From Neobacillus cucumis (GTDB lineage: Bacteria; Bacillota; Bacilli; Bacillales_B; DSM-18226): 64,000 nt of DNA. Shown piece after piece: positions 57,791-64,000 of this stretch. The notes beneath the pieces were generated by a model that worked only from the letters and a program-made list of their open reading frames with translations, was not told where the DNA came from and made no database searches. Positions within the stretch are counted from its first letter, which is position 1. Each line of letters begins with the position of its first letter. The stretch spans positions 744,001-808,000 of the forward strand of contig NZ_JAEHGC010000001.1 in NCBI RefSeq assembly GCF_016107705.1, given 5' to 3'. A program made the translations under genes and the position numbers.

Positions 57791-58033
57791 AAAAAAAGCA
57801 ATGAGAAGAGTATCTCATTGCTTTGGGAACACAAAAAAAGCATTCTTGCGTTTACAATGTAAGATAGCTCTCCAAGACATACTAGTAGTCTTGACAATCC
57901 AGTATTTATTCAACACAGGACCAGCAAAGAAAAAAATGAGACTTTCTTCACTTCGGCGAACATTCCCTTTCATGATTCTTCTTTGAAGCTCATCCTTCTC
58001 AGAACCACTACTCTTGAAGCTCGCACCTCTACC
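57791..58033 (-). ncRNA. Lysine riboswitch (L-box) controlling lysC
   Basis: The minus strand has the L-box landmarks AGAGGTGCGAGCTTCAAGAG (from 58030), GAAAGGGAATGTTCGCCGAAGT and GGATTGTCAAGAC. A terminator hairpin at 57798-57823 (AGCAATGAGA/TCTCATTGCT) with seven T ends 43 bases before lysC. Lysine binding is expected to favour termination. Confidence 0.95.
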
Positions 58034-58071
58034 TACACTTTACGTTGATAAAGTGTATTAAATTTTCACTA

Positions 58072-58100
58072 ATTATAGCACAATACTTTTTTTCTGACAA
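58072..58100 (-). promoter_or_regulatory. lysC promoter
   Basis: TTGTCA (58095-58100) and TATAAT (58072-58077) with 17-bp spacing on the minus strand, between the uvrC stop and the riboswitch. Confidence 0.85.
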
Positions 58101-58103
58101 CGG

Positions 58104-59876
58104 TCAGCTTTGAAGTTTTTTCATTAATTCTTCTGCAACATTTACCGGCAGACCAGCCGCCGTTAGTTCCTCAATACTGGCTTCTTTCATTTTTTTCACG
58201 GAACCAAAATGCTTTAATAACATTTTTTTCCGTTTCTCGCCAATACCAGGGATATCATCGAGAAGCGATTGAAAAGCTGTTTTGCCACGAATCTGGCGAT
58301 GAAAGGTAATTGCGAATCGGTGAACCTCGTCTTGAATTCTTTGCAGCAAATAAAACTCCTGACTGTTCCTTGCTAGCGGGACTATTTCAAGTGGATTCCC
58401 GTACAACAATTGAGATGTACGGTGCTTTTCATCCTTCACTAAGCCAGAGATTGGAATATCGAGCCCAAGTTCATTTTCTAATACATCTCTAACCGCCTCG
58501 ACATGTCCCTTCCCGCCGTCAATGATGATTAAATCCGGAAGTGGAAGTTCTTCCTTTAAAGCCCTTGCATATCTTCGTCTCGTAACCTCGCGCATTGACT
58601 CATAATCATCAGGTCCCTGAACGGATTTAATTTTATATTTGCGGTATTCTCGTTTGTTTGCCTTTCCATCAGTAAACACGACCATTGCCGACACCGGGTC
58701 CGTCCCTTGAATATTTGAATTATCGAAGGCTTCAATCCGATGTGGCGTATAAATTCCAAGAAGATTTCCAAGAGTCTCTACAGCCTTAATCGTTCTCTCT
58801 TCATCTTTCTCGATCAAAGAAAATTTCTCATTCAAGGCAATCTTCGCATTTTTAATCGCCATTTTGACGAGATCCTTTTTCTGCCCGCGCTGCGGCTTTA
58901 ACACCCTTACTTCAAGAAGTTGTTCAGCCATTTCCAGATCAATTTCATCCTGAATTAAAATCTCCTTCGGCTTAAAATGATTGGTCTTCTGATAAAATTG
59001 ACCCAGGTAAGTGAGGATTTCCTCCTCTGGTTCATTGTAAATCGGGAACATGGATACATCCCGCTCAATGAGTTTTCCTTGCCTGACAAAGAAGACTTGG
59101 ACACACATCCAGCCCTTATCAACAGCATAGCCGAACACATCACGGTCCGTAAAATCAGTCATCGTGATTTTTTGTTTTTCCATAATCGTTTCAATATGGA
59201 TAATTTTATCGCGGAATTCTTTTGCACGCTCAAAATCCAATTCTTCCGCCGCTGCGGTCATTTTTTCAGTAAGATCTTTTTTGATTTCCTTATATCCGCC
59301 ATTTAAAAAGCGCGTAATTTCATCGGTCATTTGCTTGTATTGTTCTTCCGCAACTTCATTCACACATGGTGCGAGGCATTGACCTAAATGATAATAAAGG
59401 CAGACGCGGTCTGGGAGTGTTGAGCATTTCCGTAATGGATAGAGGCGGTCAAGCAATTTTTTTGTTTCATTTGCTGCTCCAACATTCGGATAGGGACCAA
59501 AATATTTGCCTTTATCCTTTTTAACTTTTCTTGTAATGATTAGCTTTGGATGTCTTTCTGCTGTCAGTTTTATAAACGGATAGCTTTTGTCATCCTTTAG
59601 CATGATATTGTATTTAGGGTCATACTTTTTAATTAAATTTAATTCAAGAAGCAGTGCCTCAATATTGGAGGAAGTTACAATGTATTCGAAGTCCTCAATT
59701 TCATTTACCAGTCTCAGTGTTTTGCCATCGTGTGAGCCGGTAAAATAGGAGCGGACACGATTTTTTAAGACTTTTGCTTTTCCTACATAGATGATTGTTC
59801 CTTGGCGGTCTTTCATTAAGTAGCAGCCAGGCTGATCAGGCAGTAATGTTAATTTTTGTTTTATTGTTTCGTTCAT
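58104..59876 (-). CDS. uvrC: Excinuclease ABC subunit C
   Basis: UvrC makes both incisions in nucleotide excision repair. The 590-residue protein has the GIY-YIG domain ([19 protein letters not shown], residues about 14-32), a UVR motif ([17 protein letters not shown], near residue 205), the RNase H-like endonuclease domain ([19 protein letters not shown]) and C-terminal helix-hairpin-helix ([19 protein letters not shown]). The ATG three codons inside the longest frame is chosen for spacing to GGGGTGG. Confidence 0.97.
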   Translation of the reverse strand: MNETIKQKLTLLPDQPGCYLMKDRQGTIIYVGKAKVLKNRVRSYFTGSHDGKTLRLVNEIEDFEYIVTSSNIEALLLELNLIKKYDPKYNIMLKDDKSYPFIKLTAERHPKLIITRKVKKDKGKYFGPYPNVGAANETKKLLDRLYPLRKCSTLPDRVCLYYHLGQCLAPCVNEVAEEQYKQMTDEITRFLNGGYKEIKKDLTEKMTAAAEELDFERAKEFRDKIIHIETIMEKQKITMTDFTDRDVFGYAVDKGWMCVQVFFVRQGKLIERDVSMFPIYNEPEEEILTYLGQFYQKTNHFKPKEILIQDEIDLEMAEQLLEVRVLKPQRGQKKDLVKMAIKNAKIALNEKFSLIEKDEERTIKAVETLGNLLGIYTPHRIEAFDNSNIQGTDPVSAMVVFTDGKANKREYRKYKIKSVQGPDDYESMREVTRRRYARALKEELPLPDLIIIDGGKGHVEAVRDVLENELGLDIPISGLVKDEKHRTSQLLYGNPLEIVPLARNSQEFYLLQRIQDEVHRFAITFHRQIRGKTAFQSLLDDIPGIGEKRKKMLLKHFGSVKKMKEASIEELTAAGLPVNVAEELMKKLQS

Positions 59877-59963
59877 TCCGGCCACCCCACCCCATTCTTT
59901 ATATCTGTATAAAAGTTTAAATTAAATTACGGTCAATGAAAAGCTGTGTTTTATAGGAAAAAT

Positions 59964-59999
59964 AAAAACCTTAGCCGGAAAGTTCCAGCTAAGGTTTTT
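59964..59999 (-). terminator. trxA terminator
   Basis: A 12-bp stem AAAAACCTTAGC/GCTAAGGTTTTT with A and T tracts on both sides, just after the trxA stop. Confidence 0.85.
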
Positions 60000-60009
60000 T
60001 GAGCTATTT

Positions 60010-60324
60010 TTAAACGTGTTTTTGTAACACGCTTGCTAATGCGTCTTTTGGTTGGAAGCCGACAACTTTATCGACAACTTCGCCATTTTTGAAAACAAGC
60101 AAAGTTGGAATGCTCATAACGCCATATTTAGCAGCAGTTTCTTGGTTTTCGTCAACATCAAGTTTAACGATTTTTACTTTTTCGCCCATTTCTGAATCAA
60201 GTTCATCAAGAACAGGAGCGATCATTTTACAAGGTCCGCACCATGGTGCCCAGAAATCTGCAAGAACAAGGCCTGAGCCTGTTTCAGCTGAAAAATTTTG
60301 ATCAGTTACATGTGAAATAGCCAT
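60010..60324 (-). CDS. trxA: Thioredoxin
   Basis: The 104-residue protein is a standard cytoplasmic thioredoxin: [19 protein letters not shown] with the redox pair WCGPC (about residues 28-32), the buried Asp in LVLADF and the cis-Pro in [18 protein letters not shown] precedes ATG. It is monocistronic by its terminator. Confidence 0.98.
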   Translation of the reverse strand: MAISHVTDQNFSAETGSGLVLADFWAPWCGPCKMIAPVLDELDSEMGEKVKIVKLDVDENQETAAKYGVMSIPTLLVFKNGEVVDKVVGFQPKDALASVLQKHV

Positions 60325-60457
60325 TTATATTGACCTCCTATAAAATACTGAAATACTACCGAAAGTATACCATCGTTTGGTAAATCAAGCTAATAATATG
60401 TTTCGTAGATAATTTTCCCATTAAATCCATAAGTATTCTATAAAAAATCGTAATAAG

Positions 60458-60481
60458 AGCGAGCGGATCTTTCCGCTCGCT
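60458..60481 (-). terminator. Terminator of the fadR-fadB-etfBA operon
   Basis: A 10-bp perfect stem AGCGAGCGGA/TCCGCTCGCT lies 42 bases after the etfA stop; CTTATTACGATTTTTT follows on the minus strand. Confidence 0.65.
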
Positions 60482-60522
60482 TCAATTTTCAAGCGTAAGC
60501 GCCTTCGCCTTCGCTCTTCTTA

Positions 60523-61500
60523 TTATGAGTGAACTTTAAGCTTTTTAAACTCTTCAGTTAACATTGGTACGACTTCAAATAGGTCGCCAACGATACCATA
60601 GTCAGCTACTTTAAAGATGTTTGCTTCCGGATCTTTGTTGATAGCAACAATTACTTTAGAGTTAGACATTCCCGCAAGGTGTTGAATCGCTCCGGAAATA
60701 CCGCAGGCAATATATAAATCAGGAGTTACAACCTTACCAGTCTGCCCGATTTGCAGGGAGTAATCACAGTAGTCAGCATCACATGCACCACGGGAAGCTC
60801 CAACTGCCCCGCCAAGAACTTGCGCTAATTCCTTTAACGGTTCAAAGCCCTCGGCACTTTTCACACCGCGTCCGCCGGAAATAACTACCTTCGCCTCACT
60901 TAGGTCAACTCCTTCGCTTGCTTTGCGAACCACTTCTTTGATAATCGCACGAAGGTCTTTAATATCAACGGAAAGGGTGGAAACCTCGCCTGTTCTGCTG
61001 TCGTCTTTTTCTAATGGAGCAATATTGTTTGGACGAACAGATGCAAAAATTAAACCATCTGTTACGATTTTCTTTTCAAATGCCTTACCTGAATAGATTG
61101 GTCTTGTAAAGACAATGTTACCACCTGCAGCTTCTACTGCAGTAGCATCAGAAACCAGACCGGATCCAAGCTTGCCAGCAATCCTTGGAGATAAATCTTT
61201 TCCAAGTGCAGTATGGCCTAAAACAAGACCTTCCGGCTTTTCTTGCTCAATTGCAGCTAAAAGAGCTTGAGAATAACCATCTGATGTATATTGCTTTAAT
61301 TTCTCATCTTCGACAACAACAACACGGTCTGCACCGTATTTAATGAGTTCTAAACCTAAAGCGCTTACAGCTTCGCCGACCAAAACTCCAACCACTTCTC
61401 CGCCCTCTGCCACTGTTTTCGCAGCAGCAACTGCTTCGAATGAAACATTACGTAATGATCCGTCACGGACTTCTCCTAATACCAATACTTTTCTAGACAT
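60523..61500 (-). CDS. etfA: Electron transfer flavoprotein alpha subunit
   Basis: EtfA binds FAD and accepts electrons from acyl-CoA dehydrogenases. The 325-residue protein has a Rossmann-like N-domain (KVLVLGEVRDGSLRNVSFEA) and the C-terminal FAD domain (VVISGGRGVKSAEGF, VGASRGACDADYCDYSLQIGQTGKVV, LYIACGISGAIQHLAGM). The ATG after AGGAGG is used, seven codons inside the longest frame. Last gene of the beta-oxidation operon. Confidence 0.97.
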   Translation of the reverse strand: MSRKVLVLGEVRDGSLRNVSFEAVAAAKTVAEGGEVVGVLVGEAVSALGLELIKYGADRVVVVEDEKLKQYTSDGYSQALLAAIEQEKPEGLVLGHTALGKDLSPRIAGKLGSGLVSDATAVEAAGGNIVFTRPIYSGKAFEKKIVTDGLIFASVRPNNIAPLEKDDSRTGEVSTLSVDIKDLRAIIKEVVRKASEGVDLSEAKVVISGGRGVKSAEGFEPLKELAQVLGGAVGASRGACDADYCDYSLQIGQTGKVVTPDLYIACGISGAIQHLAGMSNSKVIVAINKDPEANIFKVADYGIVGDLFEVVPMLTEEFKKLKVHS

Positions 61501-61600
61501 TCCCTTTACCTCCTGCAACAATTTTGGCTAATCGTTCAACCCTGTCTTTTTCCTTGCCCAACTTACTAAGCCAATTGACAAGTCTCTTATTTTAAACCGA

Positions 61601-62374
61601 TTAAACTACTTTTGCTTCCGTATGAAGAAGTTGAACAAGTTCTTTTACTTGGTCAGCAAGCTCTCCACTTAATACTTTTCCAGCTTCTTTTTTAGGCGGT
61701 AAATAAATTTCAATTGTTTTCGTTTTAGCTTCAACGTCATCTTCTTCAAGGTCAAGGTCATCTAATTCAAGTTCTTCAAGTGGTTTCTTTTTCGCTTTCA
61801 TGATTCCCGGCAATGAAGGGTAACGAGGTTCGTTTAAACCTTGCTGTGCTGTAACAAGCAATGGAAGGCTCGTTTCAATCACCTCAGAATCTCCTTCAAC
61901 ATCACGGGTAACGGTTACATTGCTTCCGTCAATTTCAAGCTTTGTGATGGTTGTTACATATGGAATATTTAATAGCTCTGCAACACGTGGACCTACTTGT
62001 CCAGAACCGCCGTCAATTGCCACATTACCGCCAAGGATTAAATCCGCATCTTTGTCCTTTAAGTATTCAGCAAGAATTTTTGCAGTTGTGAATTGGTCAC
62101 CGTTTTCGATATCATCTTCAATATTAATTAAAGCTGCTTTGTCCGCACCCATCGCCAATGCAGTACGTAATTGCTTTTCTGCTTCCTCATTGCCAACAGA
62201 AATAACGGTTACTTCGCCGCCATTTGCATCGCGTACTTGAATGGCTTCTTCAATCGCATATTCATCATAAGGATTGATGATAAATTCTGCACCGTCCTCA
62301 TTGATTTTTCCTCCGGAAATCGAAATCTTTTCTTCAGTATCAAAGGTTCTTTTCATTAACACATAAATGTTCAT
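61601..62374 (-). CDS. etfB: Electron transfer flavoprotein beta subunit
   Basis: EtfB pairs with EtfA and binds AMP structurally. The 257-residue protein has the N-terminal YVLMKRTFDTEEKI, NPYDEYAIEEAIQVRD and the EtfB signature VTRDVEGDSEVIETSLPLLVTAQQGLNEPRYPSLPGIMKAKKK. A small palindrome GAGCGAATGCTC lies just before its GGAGGG site. Confidence 0.97.
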   Translation of the reverse strand: MNIYVLMKRTFDTEEKISISGGKINEDGAEFIINPYDEYAIEEAIQVRDANGGEVTVISVGNEEAEKQLRTALAMGADKAALINIEDDIENGDQFTTAKILAEYLKDKDADLILGGNVAIDGGSGQVGPRVAELLNIPYVTTITKLEIDGSNVTVTRDVEGDSEVIETSLPLLVTAQQGLNEPRYPSLPGIMKAKKKPLEELELDDLDLEEDDVEAKTKTIEIYLPPKKEAGKVLSGELADQVKELVQLLHTEAKVV

Positions 62375-62484
62375 GGTTTCCCTCCTAAATTTCGAGCATT
62401 CGCTCAGTTTGAAAGATTAAGAAAACTTTTTCGAAAAAAATTTTATAAAGACTTCGATGCGCGTTTCAACGACGCTAGCGAAGT

Positions 62485-63258
62485 TTATTCACCTTTAAAA
62501 TGTGGTTCTCTTTTTTCAATAAAGGCTTGGATTCCTTCTTGGCCGTCATTTGACATAAATACTTCCCCAAACAGCTCGGCTTCCTTTTTAACACCTTCAT
62601 AGAACTCTTCTGTCTTTGCATAATTTAATAATAGTATAGCTGACTTTAAAGAGCCATGGCTTTTCTTGGAAATCTTCTTAGCCAATTTATAAGCGTTTTC
62701 TAATACTTCCCCTTCCGGATAAGCATGGTTGGCAAGCCCATATTGAACAGCCTGTACACCGGTAATTGGTTCAGAAGTGAAAAGCATTTCTGCAGCACGG
62801 GCTACTCCGACATATTTTGGCAGTCGCTGTGTTCCTGCAAAACCTGGAATTAACCCAAGCTGAAGCTCCGGTAGGCCAAGCTTCGCCGTTTCACTGACAA
62901 GTCTGATATGGCAGGCCATTGCCAGCTCCAAGCCTCCACCAAGTGCAGCCCCGTGAATTGCAGCAATAATCGGCTTTGGAAACTTCTCCATACGATCGAA
63001 TACATCCTGCCCATATTTACCAAGCTGCGAAAAACCTTCTGAAGAAGAAATGGTCGTGAATTCCTTAATATCAGCACCAGCTGAGAAAAAGCGGCCCTCT
63101 CCATGAAGTACAATCACTTTTACATCAGGATTCGATTCAATTTCATCCAACACAGACGAAAGTTCCTTGAGTAAACCTGATGAAAGGGCATTCGCCGGAG
63201 GACGTTCAATCGTGATGGTTGCGATTTGGTCTTCTCTAGACCATTTTAAAAATTCCAA
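62485..63258 (-). CDS. fadB: Enoyl-CoA hydratase FadB (YsiB)
   Basis: It hydrates trans-2-enoyl-CoA in fatty-acid degradation. The 257-residue crotonase-fold protein has the oxyanion-hole motifs FSAGADIKEF (about residues 58-67) and IHGAALGGGLELAMACHIRL, plus both acidic residues in GGGLELA and LPELQLGLIPGFAGTQRL. The start is TTG after GGGGGGAG. It lies between fadR and etfB. Confidence 0.95.
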   Translation of the reverse strand: MEFLKWSREDQIATITIERPPANALSSGLLKELSSVLDEIESNPDVKVIVLHGEGRFFSAGADIKEFTTISSSEGFSQLGKYGQDVFDRMEKFPKPIIAAIHGAALGGGLELAMACHIRLVSETAKLGLPELQLGLIPGFAGTQRLPKYVGVARAAEMLFTSEPITGVQAVQYGLANHAYPEGEVLENAYKLAKKISKKSHGSLKSAILLLNYAKTEEFYEGVKKEAELFGEVFMSNDGQEGIQAFIEKREPHFKGE

Positions 63259-63276
63259 TTTTCTCCCCCCATTTGA

Positions 63277-63867
63277 TTAACACTCCCGGCTCCCAAATCC
63301 ATTAATTAAAAGATGATGGACCGAGGGTGCAAGTGCGTATAAATCAAACTTTTCCTCATTCATTACCCACGATGTCACGGTTTCATCAATTGTGCCAAAA
63401 ATCATCTGCCTTGCAAGACGCACATCCAGGTCAACTGAAAATTCCCCTGTTTCCTTGCCTTCCAACACGATTCTCTCTATCAGCTTTAAGTATCCTTTCA
63501 GAACGTCGTTTATTTTTAAGCGCAATTCTTTATTGGATTGGCGTAATTCGAGCTGAGTAACAATTGCTAAGTGATGATCATCAGAGAGCATTTGAAAATG
63601 AGATTTTATCATTATTAATAATTTCTCTGCCGCTGAGTGTTTTCCTGCTATCATTTCTTCAATTTTTTCAACAAAGTTCCCCATTTTTTCTTCAAAGAGT
63701 GAGATTAGGATGTCTTCTTTGTTTTTAAAATAAAGATAAATGGTCCCATCAGCGACTCCTGCCTGCTTGGCGATTTTCGAAACCTGGGCTTGGTGGTAAC
63801 CATTCTCTGCTATGGCAATCACTGCTGCATCAATAATCTGCATATATTTTGGTTTGTTTTTTTTCAT
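63277..63867 (-). CDS. fadR: TetR-family fatty-acid degradation repressor FadR (YsiA)
   Basis: FadR represses beta-oxidation genes until long-chain acyl-CoA binds. The 196-residue protein begins MKKNKPKYMQIIDAAVIAIAENGYHQAQVSKIAKQAGVADGTIYLYFKNKEDIL, a TetR helix-turn-helix nearly identical in pattern to B. subtilis FadR. I take the ATG after AGGGGGGA; an ATG 39 bases upstream has no ribosome binding site. An operator-like palindrome lies upstream. Confidence 0.96.
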   Translation of the reverse strand: MKKNKPKYMQIIDAAVIAIAENGYHQAQVSKIAKQAGVADGTIYLYFKNKEDILISLFEEKMGNFVEKIEEMIAGKHSAAEKLLIMIKSHFQMLSDDHHLAIVTQLELRQSNKELRLKINDVLKGYLKLIERIVLEGKETGEFSVDLDVRLARQMIFGTIDETVTSWVMNEEKFDLYALAPSVHHLLINGFGSREC

Positions 63868-63925
63868 CGTTGTCGTATCCCCCCTTTGAAGAAAAAGTTC
63901 ATTCATTTTTTATCTAGGATAGAAA

Positions 63926-63945
63926 ATGAATGAACCATCATTCAT
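63926..63945. promoter_or_regulatory. FadR operator
   Basis: ATGAATGA-ACCA-TCATTCAT is a perfect 8-bp-arm palindrome matching the Bacillus FadR box TGAATGA-N4-TCATTCA. It covers the expected transcription start of fadR, indicating autoregulation. Confidence 0.88.
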
Positions 63946-63951
63946 AATTTA

Positions 63952-63980
63952 ATAATAGATTTTATTCAAACATCTGTCAA
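63952..63980 (-). promoter_or_regulatory. fadR promoter
   Basis: TTGACA (63975-63980) and TATTAT (63952-63957) with a 17-bp spacer on the minus strand; the FadR operator starts seven bases downstream. Confidence 0.85.
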
Positions 63981-64000
63981 GAAATACTATACCAATTTTC

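Overview
The window is a chromosomal segment of a Bacillaceae endospore former. The gene order follows the Bacillus subtilis chromosome almost without a break: minD-minC-mreD-mreC-mreB-radC-maf-spoIIB, folC-valS-ysxE-spoVID-hemL-hemB-hemD-hemC-hemX-hemA-ysxD-ysxC-lonA-lonB-clpX-tig-ysoA, tRNA-Arg, ysnB-rdgB-rph-gerM-racE-ysmB-gerE-ysmA, sdhB-sdhA-sdhC, yslB-lysC-uvrC-trxA and etfA-etfB-fadB-fadR. Spore genes (spoIIB, spoVID, ysxE, lonB, gerM, gerE), low GC and many TTG/GTG starts with strong Shine-Dalgarno sequences fit Bacillus sensu lato. I cannot fix the genus. Almost everything is on the minus strand; left-to-right coordinates run against transcription.

Layout: 0-5.7 kb holds division-site and cell-shape genes plus radC and maf. 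5.9-7.0 kb is spoIIB. 7.1-19.9 kb is the most unusual part: a complete type IV pilus (T4P) locus where B. subtilis keeps only comC between spoIIB and folC. A minus-strand operon encodes an acidic-tailed membrane protein, a VanW-like protein, PilB (with a c-di-GMP-type MshEN domain), PilT, PilC, a major pilin, prepilin peptidase, PilM, PilN and PilO. It faces a plus-strand operon of two minor pilins and a large PilX-like protein. 20-24.4 kb is folC and valS with a T-box leader. 24.4-26.1 kb holds an O-antigen-ligase-like membrane protein, a candidate pilin glycosyl transferase, and a small membrane protein. 26-28.3 kb is spore coat; 28.7-34.9 kb is heme synthesis; 35-45 kb is ysxD, ysxC, two Lon proteases, ClpX, trigger factor, a TPR protein and tRNA-Arg. 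45-52.2 kb has housekeeping and spore genes, a 52-bp tandem repeat and an orphan class D sortase. 52.3-55.5 kb is succinate dehydrogenase with CcpA-type sites upstream. 56-64 kb holds lysC (lysine riboswitch, internal start for the beta subunit), uvrC, trxA and the fatty-acid beta-oxidation operon with a FadR operator.

The best candidate for something little described is the T4P locus. It combines pilus extension and retraction motors, a predicted c-di-GMP input, Ser/Thr/Asn-rich linkers on three envelope-facing proteins, two unassigned proteins at the head of the operon and a nearby Wzy_C-type ligase. Secondary interest lies in two families of structured intergenic repeats, one with compensatory stem changes between copies, and the tandem array upstream of gerM.
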